A stretch of DNA of 64,000 nt from positions 186,001 through 250,000 of the forward strand of contig NZ_JBANDL010000002.1 of the NCBI RefSeq assembly GCF_037027445.1. The letters are read 5' to 3'. Origin of the DNA: Lysobacter firmicutimachus (GTDB lineage: Bacteria; Pseudomonadota; Gammaproteobacteria; Xanthomonadales; Xanthomonadaceae). Below are positions 57,011 through 64,000 of the stretch, one piece after another; position 1 is the first letter of the stretch, and each line of letters starts with the position of its first letter. The position numbers and the translations under genes were made by a program. Under the pieces are notes generated by a model. It saw nothing but the letters and a program-made list of their open reading frames with translations. It was not told the origin of the DNA and did not search any database.

Positions 57011-58395
57011 GGGTTGCCCCGCTGCAGCGTGTCGCCGCGGAAGTCGACGCCGACCTGGCGCTTGCGCCGCAGCCAGCCGCGCAGCGCCTGCGGCGCCATG
57101 CGCACCGCGGTCAGGGCGTAGATGAAACGAAACAGCCGCAAGCGGTTGAGCACCGCGCGGTTGTCGAAAACGTCGCCGGCGAGCATCGAGATGACCGCCT
57201 GCTCGACTTGCCAGAAGTTGCGTGGAGCGTTGAACAATTCGCGCATGACCGGGGTGGTGAAGCGATAGATGAACCACTGGAAATGTTTCAGGCCGCGCTT
57301 GAGCCGCACGGTCATTTCGTCCTGCAGCGCGGCCTCGCGGGCCGGTTCGCGCAGCGCGCCGTCGACCACGGCCGCGGCCTGCTCGCCGCTGTTCATGCCG
57401 AGGTAGACGCCGGAGGAAAACACCGGATCGACGAAGGCGTAGGCGTCGCCGACCATGACCCAGCCGGGGCCGGTCATGCGGCTGCAGGTGTAGGAATAGT
57501 TGCCGGTGACGTGGACCTCGCCGCAGCGCTGCGCGCCCTGCATGCGCGCCCACACCGAGGGCTCGGACTCCAGGGTCCGCATCAGGAAGGCTTCGCTGTC
57601 GCCGCGACGCTGCTTGAGGTACTCGGGGAAGCACACCGCGCCCACGCTCATCACTCCGCGCTGCAGCGGGATCAGCCACATCCAGCCGTGGGCGAAGCGC
57701 TGCACGGTGATGTTGCCGGCGTCTTCGCCCTCGCGGCGCTGGACGCCGGTGAAATGGCTGAAGATCGCCGCCGACTGGTGCAACGGATTCTTGCGCTTGA
57801 GCTTGAGCTGGCTGCCGAGGACGGTGTCGCGCCCGCTGCCGTCGACCAGATAGCGCATGCGCACCTGCAGCGCGGCGCCGTCGGCGCTGCGGGCATAGGC
57901 GAGGGCGGGGCGGCCGTCGGCGCCGAATTCGATCCGCTCGACCTTGACCTGCTCGCGTGCGTCGACGCCGTTGCCCTGGGCGTGACGGAACAGCAGTTGA
58001 TCGAACTCTTCGCGCTTGACCTGGAAGGCGTAGCCGAACACCGGATCGAGCGCGCGTTCGAAACGGAAAGTGTTGTAGCGCTCGGCGTCGATCGGAAACT
58101 CGGCCCCGGGCTTGTGCACGCCGATCGCGCGCACCTGCTCGAACACGCCGAGGCGTTCGAGGATGGCGAGGTTCATCGGCAGCAGGGATTCGCCGATGTG
58201 GAAACGCGGGTGCCGGTCCTTTTCCAGCAACAGCACCTTCCAGCCCTTGCGCGCCAGCAGGGTCGCCGCGGTGGTGCCCGCCGGGCCGCCGCCGATCACC
58301 AGCACGTCGACCTCGAGGGTCTGCGCGGGCGCCTGGGCGGGGGCGGAAGCGGGGGCCGCGGCGGTCGCGCCAAGCGCGGATTCGGACGGAGTCAT
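57007..58395 (-). CDS. FAD-dependent halogenase-like protein of the pigment cluster
   Basis: A 462-residue flavoprotein. Dinucleotide motif VIGGGPAGTTAA near residue 33, and the GWMWLIPLQRG sequence with the WxWxIP motif (Trp238-Pro243) diagnostic of flavin-dependent halogenases. The GDAYAFVDPVFSSGVYLGM motif binds FAD. Xanthomonadins are often brominated, so ring halogenation is a candidate role; hydroxylation is possible. A disordered Ala/Pro N-terminal 28 residues precedes the fold. Start at 58395. Co-directional and overlapping with xanB2. Confidence 0.85.
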   Translation of the reverse strand: MTPSESALGATAAAPASAPAQAPAQTLEVDVLVIGGGPAGTTAATLLARKGWKVLLLEKDRHPRFHIGESLLPMNLAILERLGVFEQVRAIGVHKPGAEFPIDAERYNTFRFERALDPVFGYAFQVKREEFDQLLFRHAQGNGVDAREQVKVERIEFGADGRPALAYARSADGAALQVRMRYLVDGSGRDTVLGSQLKLKRKNPLHQSAAIFSHFTGVQRREGEDAGNITVQRFAHGWMWLIPLQRGVMSVGAVCFPEYLKQRRGDSEAFLMRTLESEPSVWARMQGAQRCGEVHVTGNYSYTCSRMTGPGWVMVGDAYAFVDPVFSSGVYLGMNSGEQAAAVVDGALREPAREAALQDEMTVRLKRGLKHFQWFIYRFTTPVMRELFNAPRNFWQVEQAVISMLAGDVFDNRAVLNRLRLFRFIYALTAVRMAPQALRGWLRRKRQVGVDFRGDTLQRGNP

Positions 58396-58614
58396 GCGCA
58401 AATCATAGCCTGCCGCCTCCGCCGGCTGTGCAGTCTGCGGCGTCGGGCCGCGCCGGTGGACCGCGTGCCCATGGGCTGCAAGTGCTTGATATGACAGGGA
58501 CTGTCGCGCCATCGGCGGAGGCGTCGGGACGGCGGACGGCGCCGCCCGGTTGCGCCTGCGGCGCCGATGGCGGATCGTGACCGCCCTTCGTCATAGCCCC
58601 ACCGGATCGTCCCG
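58396..58614. promoter_or_regulatory. Divergent promoter region of the pigment cluster
   Basis: 219 bases between the leftward halogenase-xanB2 pair and the rightward ACP-led operon. Both transcripts must start here. It is slightly richer in AT near 58478-58500 (AGTGCTTGATATGACAGGG), where TTGATAT may be part of a promoter. No clear operator found. Confidence 0.4.
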
Positions 58615-58884
58615 ATGTCTGAACAAAACCCTGCCGAACGCGAACTGGCGCAGCTGCTGGTCGAGAGCCTGAACCTGGAAGACGTGGCGCCGGAGCAGAT
58701 CGATCCGGAAGCGGCGCTGTTCAACGACGGCCTGGGCCTGGACTCGATCGACGCGCTCGAACTGGCGCTGGCGATCAGCAAGCGCTACGGCTTCCAGCTG
58801 CGTTCGGACAACGACGAGAACCGGCGCATCTTCGCATCGCTGCGCGCCCTGTCGGGCCACATCGAGCAACACCGCGCCGCCTGA
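58615..58884 (+). CDS. xanC: Acyl carrier protein (XanC-like)
   Basis: An 89-residue acidic ACP. The phosphopantetheine site is Ser44 in GLGLDSIDALELAL. It should carry hydroxybenzoyl and growing polyene chains, after activation by the PPTase (25484) and loading by the XanA2-like ligase (26251). ATG at 58615. First gene of the rightward operon. Confidence 0.93.
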   Translation: MSEQNPAERELAQLLVESLNLEDVAPEQIDPEAALFNDGLGLDSIDALELALAISKRYGFQLRSDNDENRRIFASLRALSGHIEQHRAA

Positions 58885-58946
58885 GCGGCGCCGCGGCCGC
58901 TTCGTTTGCGTTCCCCGTTTCCGTTCCGGCCGCGCGCCGCCGTCCC

Positions 58947-59648
58947 GTGACCGCCTCTTCGTTCAGCGCCCCGGCGCGCTTGCTGCTCGCCGTCGCCTAT
59001 CCGCTGCTGGCGCACTGGGCCAGCCACGACGGCGGCGGCGCGGTCGCGGCCCTGGCCCTGGCCGACCTGGTGCTGTTCGTCGCCATCGACGGCCTGTTGG
59101 GGCTGCGGGCGGCGGCGTGGGCGGCGGTGCTGGCGCTGTGCGCCGGCCTGGCCCTGGCGGCGCGCACGCCGTTGGCGCAGATGCTGTTGCTGGCGCCGCC
59201 GATGCTGTTCAACGCCTGGCTGGGCTGGTGGTTCGGGCGCAGCCTGCGCGCGCCGCGCGAGGCGCTGATCACCCGCATCGTCGCCGCCCTGCACGAACGT
59301 GCGCCGGCGGCGCTGGACCCGCCGCTGTACCGCTATACGCGCCGGCTGACCGCGCTGTGGGCGGCGGTGTTGCTGCTGTTGGCGTTGGTCAACGGCGCGT
59401 TGGCGACGATCGCCGTGCCCGACGGGCTGCTCGCCCGGCTCGGCCGCCCGCCGGCGTTCGCGATCACCCAGGAGCAATGGTCCTGGTTCGCCAACCTGCT
59501 GAACTACGGCATCGTCGGCGGCCTGTTCGCCGGCGAGTACCTGGTCCGGCGGCGCTTGTTCACTCAGCGTCCGGAGACCGGCTTCTTCGACTTCCTGCAG
59601 CGCATGGCCCGGCTCGGTCCGCGCTTCTGGCGCGACCTGTTTTCCTGA
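58947..59648 (+). CDS. COG4648-like membrane protein of aryl polyene clusters
   Basis: A 233-residue membrane protein with six or so TM segments (N-terminal cluster of five, then one or two near 110-130 and 150-180). The SRP-like C terminus RLFTQRPETGFFDFLQRM is conserved in the predicted-membrane-protein family found in aryl polyene clusters. Exact role unknown; export or ketosynthase support has been proposed. GTG at 58947 appears to be the start, 62 bases after the ACP gene. Confidence 0.75.
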   Translation: MTASSFSAPARLLLAVAYPLLAHWASHDGGGAVAALALADLVLFVAIDGLLGLRAAAWAAVLALCAGLALAARTPLAQMLLLAPPMLFNAWLGWWFGRSLRAPREALITRIVAALHERAPAALDPPLYRYTRRLTALWAAVLLLLALVNGALATIAVPDGLLARLGRPPAFAITQEQWSWFANLLNYGIVGGLFAGEYLVRRRLFTQRPETGFFDFLQRMARLGPRFWRDLFS

Positions 59649-59815
59649 GTTCCGGCGTTGAACGCAGCGGGCCGGGCCCGCGCCGCCGACCGCTCCAGCG
59701 CCGCCACACAACCGGGCGCACGGCCAGCGGCGGCGGTCGCAGTTCCACACGGCCGTAGCGGCCGGTGCTTTATCCTTTCCCTACGATCCATCGCTCGCCG
59801 CCGCTCCGATCCCGC

Positions 59816-60109
59816 ATGCGCTTCGTCATCGATTCCGACCATCCCTGCCTGCCGGGCCATTTCCCGGGCCGGCCGCTGGTGCCCGGCGTAGTGGTGCTGG
59901 AGCGGGTGATCGCAGCGATCGAGGCCGAGCACGGCCCGCTGCCGGGCCTGCGCCTGCCGCAGGTCAAGTTCGTGCAGCCCCTGTTGCCGCAGCAGAGCGC
60001 GCAGATCGAACTGGACGCGCTGGGCGCGGGGCGCTGGCGGTTCCGGGTGATGCGCGAAGCCGAACTGATCGCCAGCGGCGAAGCCGTCGCCGACGGGGCC
60101 GGCGCATGA
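59816..60109 (+). CDS. Small 3-hydroxyacyl-ACP dehydratase (ApeI/FabZ-like hot-dog)
   Basis: A 97-residue hot-dog protein. The catalytic block is HPCLPGHFPGRPLVPGVVVL with His15 (GHFPG) and Glu29 (LERV), as in FabZ and ApeI-type dehydratases. It would form the conjugated double bonds during pigment chain extension. The start at 59816 (MRFVIDSD) fits; the Met at 59765 is rejected. Stop overlaps the acyltransferase start (ATGA). Confidence 0.87.
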   Translation: MRFVIDSDHPCLPGHFPGRPLVPGVVVLERVIAAIEAEHGPLPGLRLPQVKFVQPLLPQQSAQIELDALGAGRWRFRVMREAELIASGEAVADGAGA

Positions 60110-61083
60110 GCGCGCACTGGAAGCAGCGTCCCGAGGGCGGCGGCCGGTTCGCGTTCCGATTGATCGCGTTCGTCGCCCGACGCGGCGGGCGGGTCCTGGC
60201 GCGCCTGACCCTGTATCCGATCGTGGCTTATTTCCTGGCCGTGCGCGGGCCGGAGCGGCGCGCCTCGCGCGCGTACCTGAGGCGTGTGCTCGACCGCCGG
60301 CCGGGCCTGCTCGACATCGCCCGCCACATCCACACCTTCGCCGCGACCATCCTCGACCGGCTGTACCTGCTGGGTGGGCGCATGCAGCCGTTCGACATCC
60401 GGGTCAGCGGCCTGGAGGCGCTGGAACGGCATCTCGACCGCGGCCAGGGCCTGCTGCTGTTCGGTTCGCACCTGGGCAGCTTCGAAGCGTTGCGGGTGCT
60501 GTCGCGGCAGCGGCCCGGGCTGAAGCTGCGGGTGTTGCTCGACCGCGGCCACAACCCGGCCCTGACCGAACTGCTGGACACGCTCGACCCGCAGATCGCG
60601 AGCACCGTGATCGACGCCGGCCAGGACGGGCCTTCGATCGTGCTGGCGATCAAGCAGGCCACCGACGAAGGCGCGATCGTGGCTCTATTGGTCGATCGCG
60701 TCGGCCCGGGCGAGCCCAGCGTCGCCGTCTCTTTCCTCGGCGCCAGCGCGGCGTTCCCGAGCGCGCCGTGGCTGATCGCGGCCGCGCTCAAGGTGCCGGT
60801 GGTGCTGGCCTTCGGCCTGTACCGGGGCGGTCCGCGCTACGACCTGATATTCGAAGCGTTCAGCGACGGTGTGGCGATCGAGCGGCCTAACCGCCCGGCT
60901 ATCCTGGCCGCGCTGGTCCAGCGCTATGCCGAGCGGCTGCAACTGCACACCCGCAGCGCGCCCTACAACTGGTTCAACTTCTACGATTTCTGGCATGCCG
61001 ATGACGATCAAGCCCTGCCTGTGGACGCTGACGCTGACGCTGCTGTGCGGCGCGGCGTCGCTGCACGCCGCTCCGGTTACTGA
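60106..61083 (+). CDS. LPLAT-family acyltransferase of the pigment cluster
   Basis: A 325-residue membrane-associated acyltransferase like LpxL/HtrB. The HxxxxD/E-type motif appears as GSHLGSFEAL, followed by LLDRGHNP and later SVAVSFLGASAAFPSAPWLIAA. In Xanthomonas-type clusters such enzymes attach the polyene to a glycerolipid. Overlaps both neighbours: ATGA with the dehydratase, and a long 89-base overlap with the LolA-like gene. Confidence 0.87.
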   Translation: MSAHWKQRPEGGGRFAFRLIAFVARRGGRVLARLTLYPIVAYFLAVRGPERRASRAYLRRVLDRRPGLLDIARHIHTFAATILDRLYLLGGRMQPFDIRVSGLEALERHLDRGQGLLLFGSHLGSFEALRVLSRQRPGLKLRVLLDRGHNPALTELLDTLDPQIASTVIDAGQDGPSIVLAIKQATDEGAIVALLVDRVGPGEPSVAVSFLGASAAFPSAPWLIAAALKVPVVLAFGLYRGGPRYDLIFEAFSDGVAIERPNRPAILAALVQRYAERLQLHTRSAPYNWFNFYDFWHADDDQALPVDADADAAVRRGVAARRSGY

Positions 61084-61741
61084 GCCGGCCGCCGCGCAGT
61101 CCGCGCCCGCGGGCGCGGCGACCGCCGTGCCGGGCGAAGCCGCAGCCGCCGATCCGGCCTGGATCTTGCCGCGCCTGGCGCAGCCGGTGCCGGCGCGCAC
61201 CGATTTCGTCGAAGTGCGCGGCTCGGCCCTGCTGAAGGCGCCGCTGCGCCTGTCGGGCGAATACCGCCGGCCCGACGCGGCGACCCTGGTGCGGGAAGTG
61301 CGCGCGCCCTACGCGGAAACCACCACCATCCGCGCCGGCGCCAAGCCGGGCCAGGGCGAGGTCAGCATCGTCCGCCCGAACAAGCCGGCCAAGCGCTTCT
61401 CGCTGGCGCGCGCGCCCGAGCTGGTCGCGTTGCAGGCTAGTTTCGGCGCCCTGCTCGGCGGCGATCGCGCCCTGCTCGAGCAGCATTACCGCCTGGCTGC
61501 GGAGGGCACGCGCCGGCAGTGGGCGATCAGCCTGACCCCGAAAGACGCCGGCTTGGCGGCGCGCGTACGCGAGATCGTCCTGCTCGGCCGCGACGACGAA
61601 TTGCGTTGCATCGAAACCCGGCCCGCGCGCGGCAGCGAACAGCAACGCACCTTGTTGGCGAGCGCGGCGCGCGCCGCCGCCAACGTCGCCGACGCCAGCC
61701 AGCTCGCGGCGCTGTGCCGCGGCCACGGCGCGGCGCGTTGA
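60995..61741 (+). CDS. LolA-like outer-membrane carrier of the pigment cluster
   Basis: A 248-residue protein with a signal peptide (MPMTIKPCLWTLTLTLLCGA) and a LolA/LolB-like fold: DFVEVRGSALLKAPLRLSG, RYR/TLVREVRAPYAETTTI, SIVRPNKPAKRFSL. It probably ferries the pigment lipid or a precursor through the periplasm. Starts 60995 or 61001, inside the acyltransferase gene. Its stop overlaps the MMPL start (TGATG). Confidence 0.82.
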   Translation: MPMTIKPCLWTLTLTLLCGAASLHAAPVTEPAAAQSAPAGAATAVPGEAAAADPAWILPRLAQPVPARTDFVEVRGSALLKAPLRLSGEYRRPDAATLVREVRAPYAETTTIRAGAKPGQGEVSIVRPNKPAKRFSLARAPELVALQASFGALLGGDRALLEQHYRLAAEGTRRQWAISLTPKDAGLAARVREIVLLGRDDELRCIETRPARGSEQQRTLLASAARAAANVADASQLAALCRGHGAAR

Positions 61742-64000
61742 TGACGCCCGCGCGCCGTATCGCGCTGGCCCTGCTGTGGCTGGCGGCGCTCGCCGTCGCC
61801 GGATGGGTGATCGGCCAGCGCCTGCAGCTCAGCGGCGACCTGCGCCGGTTCATGCCCACGGCGCAGACGCCGGCGCAGAAACTGCTGATCGACGAGCTCG
61901 GCGAAGGCCCGGGTTCGCGCTTGCTGCTATTGGCGATCGGCGGCGACGCGCCGCAGGCGCTGGCGGCGCAATCGCAGGCGCTGGGCCAGGCGTTGGCGGC
62001 GCAGGATGTGTTCAAGTTGGTCGCCAACGGTGCCGGGCAGGGCCTGGACGCCGTGCCCGAGCGCTTGCGTCCCTACCGCTATCTGTTGTCGCCGACGTTG
62101 GACGAGCAGACCTTCGACGCCGACTACTTGCGCGAACAGCTCGATCAGCGCGTGCAGGACCTGGGCTCGCCCGCCGGCGAGCTGATCGAGCCCTTGCTGC
62201 CCGGCGATCCGACCCTGGAGATGCTGCGCCTGGCCGAGGCCTGGCAGCCGGCGCAGGCGCCGCAGACCTTGCACGGGGTGTGGTTCGACCGCGCCGGCCG
62301 GCAGGCGCTGCTGGCGGTGGAAACCCGCGCCGCCGGCTTCGACCCCACCGGCCAGCACAGCGCGATCGAGGCGATCCGCAGCGCATTCGCAAGCGCCCGC
62401 GGCGCCAGCCCGGCGCAACTGACGATCAGCGGCCCGGGCGCGTTCTCGGTCGAGATCGGCGGCCGCACCCAGCGCGAGGCCAGCCTGATCGGGACCATCG
62501 ACGGCATCGTCTTCGCCCTGCTGCTGTGGCTGGCTTACCGCAGCTGGAAAGTACCGCTGCTCGGTGGCCTGCCGCTGGCGACCGCCGGGCTGGCCGGCCT
62601 GGGCGCGGTGGCGGCGCTGTTCGACGGCGTGCACGGCATCACCGTCGCGTTCGGCTTCACCCTGATCGGCGTGGTCCAGGACTATCCGATCCATTTGTTC
62701 AGCCACCAGCGGCCCGGACTGTCGCCATGGGCCAGCGCGCGCAGCCTCTGGCCGACGCTCGGCACCGGCGTGGCCTCGACCTGCATCGCTTACCTGACCT
62801 TCTTCGTCTCCGGCGTCGACGGCCTGCAGCAGTTGGCGGTGTTCACCATCGTCGGCCTGGCGACCGCGGCGCTGACCACGCGCTTCGTGCTGCCGGCGCT
62901 GATCGACCCGGCACCGCGCGACGCCGCCGGCTCGCCCTGGCTGGCGCGGGCCTGGACGCGGCTGGCGCGCTGGCCGCGGATCGGCCTGGCCGGCAGCGCC
63001 TCGATCGCGGCGCTGGCGCTGGCGGCGATCGTGTTCGTGCCGGGGCCGTTCTGGCAGAACGACCTGGCCAAGCTGACCCCGGTGCCGGCCGACGCGCTGG
63101 CGCGCGACGCGCAGCTGCGCGAGGAACTCGGTGCGCCCGACGTGCGCTACGTGATCGCGATCGAACGCGGCGACGCCGAAGCCGCGCTGCAGGCGTCCGA
63201 AGCGCTGATGGCCGAGCTGCCGGCGCTGCGCCGGCGCGGCGCGATCGCCGGCTACGACCTCGCGGCGCGCTACCTGCCCAGCGCCAAGACCCAGCGCGAG
63301 CGCCAGCGTCGCCTGCCCGACGCCGCGGCGCTGCGCGGTGCGCTCGCCGCGGCGGTCGCCGACACGCCGTTCCGCAGCGATGCGTTCGGCGATTTTCTCG
63401 CCGACGTCGAGCGCGCCCGCGCGGCGCCGCCGCTGAGCGCGCGCGACCTCGCCGGTACGCCGTTGGCCGTCAGCGTCGACGGTCTGCTGCTGCAGCGCGC
63501 CGGCCATGCCACCGCGTTGGTGTCGCTGACCGGGCTGGCCGACCCGGCCGCGGTGGAGGCCGCCGCTCGCCGCCACGGCGGCCGACTGCTCGATCTCAAG
63601 CAGGCGTCCGAATCGTTGGTCGCCGACTACCGCGGCCGGGTGCTGATGGCGTTGGCGCTGGCCGCGGTGCTGTTGGCGGCGGCGGTGTGGATCGCGCTGC
63701 GCTCGCCACGGCGGGTGCTGCGGGTGCTGGCGCCGATGGCGTTGACCACGCTGTTGATCCTGGCCGTGCTGCGCCTGGCCGGGGTCGAGCTCAATCTGTT
63801 CCATCTGGTCTCGCTGATCCTCGCCGCCGGCCTGGGCCTGGACTACGCGCTGTTCTTCGATCACGCCGGCGACGACCGCGCCGAGCAATTGCGCACCCTG
63901 CATGCGGTGATCGTGTGCAGCCTGACCACGCTGCTGGTGTTCGCCCTGCTGGCGCTGTCGTCGATACCGGTGTTGCGCGCGATCGGCGTCACCGTCGCGC
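61741..64000 (+). CDS. MMPL-family RND exporter of the pigment cluster (3' end beyond window)
   Basis: At least 753 residues, still open at the right edge. TM1 (about 6-24), a periplasmic domain of about 225 residues, five TM (GTIDGIVFALLLWLAY ... QDYPIHLFSHQRP), a second periplasmic domain, then TM7 onward (VLMALALAAVLLAAAVW, GLGLDYALFFDHAG). This is the RND/MMPL plan, driven by proton flow, that exports lipid-linked products in aryl polyene clusters. ATG at 61741 overlaps the LolA-like stop. The missing end should be about 10-30 residues short of the usual 770-790. Confidence 0.9.
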   Translation, partial: MTPARRIALALLWLAALAVAGWVIGQRLQLSGDLRRFMPTAQTPAQKLLIDELGEGPGSRLLLLAIGGDAPQALAAQSQALGQALAAQDVFKLVANGAGQGLDAVPERLRPYRYLLSPTLDEQTFDADYLREQLDQRVQDLGSPAGELIEPLLPGDPTLEMLRLAEAWQPAQAPQTLHGVWFDRAGRQALLAVETRAAGFDPTGQHSAIEAIRSAFASARGASPAQLTISGPGAFSVEIGGRTQREASLIGTIDGIVFALLLWLAYRSWKVPLLGGLPLATAGLAGLGAVAALFDGVHGITVAFGFTLIGVVQDYPIHLFSHQRPGLSPWASARSLWPTLGTGVASTCIAYLTFFVSGVDGLQQLAVFTIVGLATAALTTRFVLPALIDPAPRDAAGSPWLARAWTRLARWPRIGLAGSASIAALALAAIVFVPGPFWQNDLAKLTPVPADALARDAQLREELGAPDVRYVIAIERGDAEAALQASEALMAELPALRRRGAIAGYDLAARYLPSAKTQRERQRRLPDAAALRGALAAAVADTPFRSDAFGDFLADVERARAAPPLSARDLAGTPLAVSVDGLLLQRAGHATALVSLTGLADPAAVEAAARRHGGRLLDLKQASESLVADYRGRVLMALALAAVLLAAAVWIALRSPRRVLRVLAPMALTTLLILAVLRLAGVELNLFHLVSLILAAGLGLDYALFFDHAGDDRAEQLRTLHAVIVCSLTTLLVFALLALSSIPVLRAIGVTVA

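Noticed and set aside
58615..64000. Fatty-acid synthesis gene set in place of a pigment cluster
   Set aside because: ACP plus dehydratase alone could mean FAS, but the XanB2-like chorismatase, halogenase, COG4648-like protein, LolA-like protein and MMPL exporter together fit an aryl polyene cluster.

Overview
The window is GC-rich, gene-dense DNA from a gammaproteobacterium of the Xanthomonadaceae, most likely Lysobacter or a close relative. The basis is the gene content: a xanthomonadin-type aryl polyene pigment cluster, two trypsin-like proteases of the lysyl-endopeptidase type, GTAG-type REP (SMAG-like) repeats, and heptanucleotide GGGATTN arrays in intergenic DNA. It is chromosomal (rsmG-parA-parB, rpmB-rpmG, hemB, aroE, xth). 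No tRNA, rRNA, phage, insertion sequence or CRISPR was seen.

Layout. 0-2 kb: the 3' end of an unknown gene, REP repeats, a single-aptamer glycine riboswitch in front of a UPF0126/TRIC membrane protein, and a UDG-like gene whose 5' end runs into a repeat array. 2.2-14.5 kb: an acetate/carboxylate locus with an MHS-family carrier, a DcaP-like porin, a divergent acetyl-CoA synthetase, and the CrbR/CrbS-type two-component pair that in other bacteria controls acs. The two CrbSR genes are separated by a DUF1080 protein and an AT-richer lipoprotein gene. 15.2-18.1 kb: tandem secreted serine proteases. 18.6-22.3 kb: rpmB-rpmG, then an epimerase, glycosyltransferase and LAB_N set. 22.5-25.4 kb: rsmG-parA-parB plus a DUF4279 gene that appears to use a CTG start. 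25.5-27.6 kb: a phosphopantetheinyl transferase and a XanA2-like ligase, both pigment accessory genes. 28.1-32.9 kb: housekeeping and metabolic genes. 32.9-40.4 kb: a seven-gene RDD-RDD-SpoIIM-DUF4129-DUF4350-MoxR-DUF58 operon, with overlapping stop and start codons at every junction. 40.7-45.8 kb: aroE, hemB and small genes. 46.0-52.7 kb: a sulfate-uptake block (Rrf2 regulator, YezD-like protein, OprP-like porin, Sbp, CysT, CysW, CysA). 53.2-55.6 kb: half of a peptide ABC transporter. 55.9-64.0 kb: the main pigment cluster (XanB2-like chorismatase, FAD halogenase, ACP, COG4648-like membrane protein, dehydratase, acyltransferase, LolA-like protein, MMPL exporter), which runs off the window.

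How the parts fit. Porin plus carrier plus Acs plus CrbSR would take up and activate acetate or short carboxylates under control of the sensor. The sulfate block pairs an outer-membrane porin with a complete inner-membrane ABC importer under a cysteine-rich Rrf2 regulator. The pigment pathway is split: the chorismatase makes hydroxybenzoate; the remote ligase and transferase load the acyl carrier protein; the dehydratase and genes beyond the right edge extend the polyene; the acyltransferase, LolA-like protein and MMPL exporter would attach and export it. All functions are inferred from sequence features only; no database search was possible.
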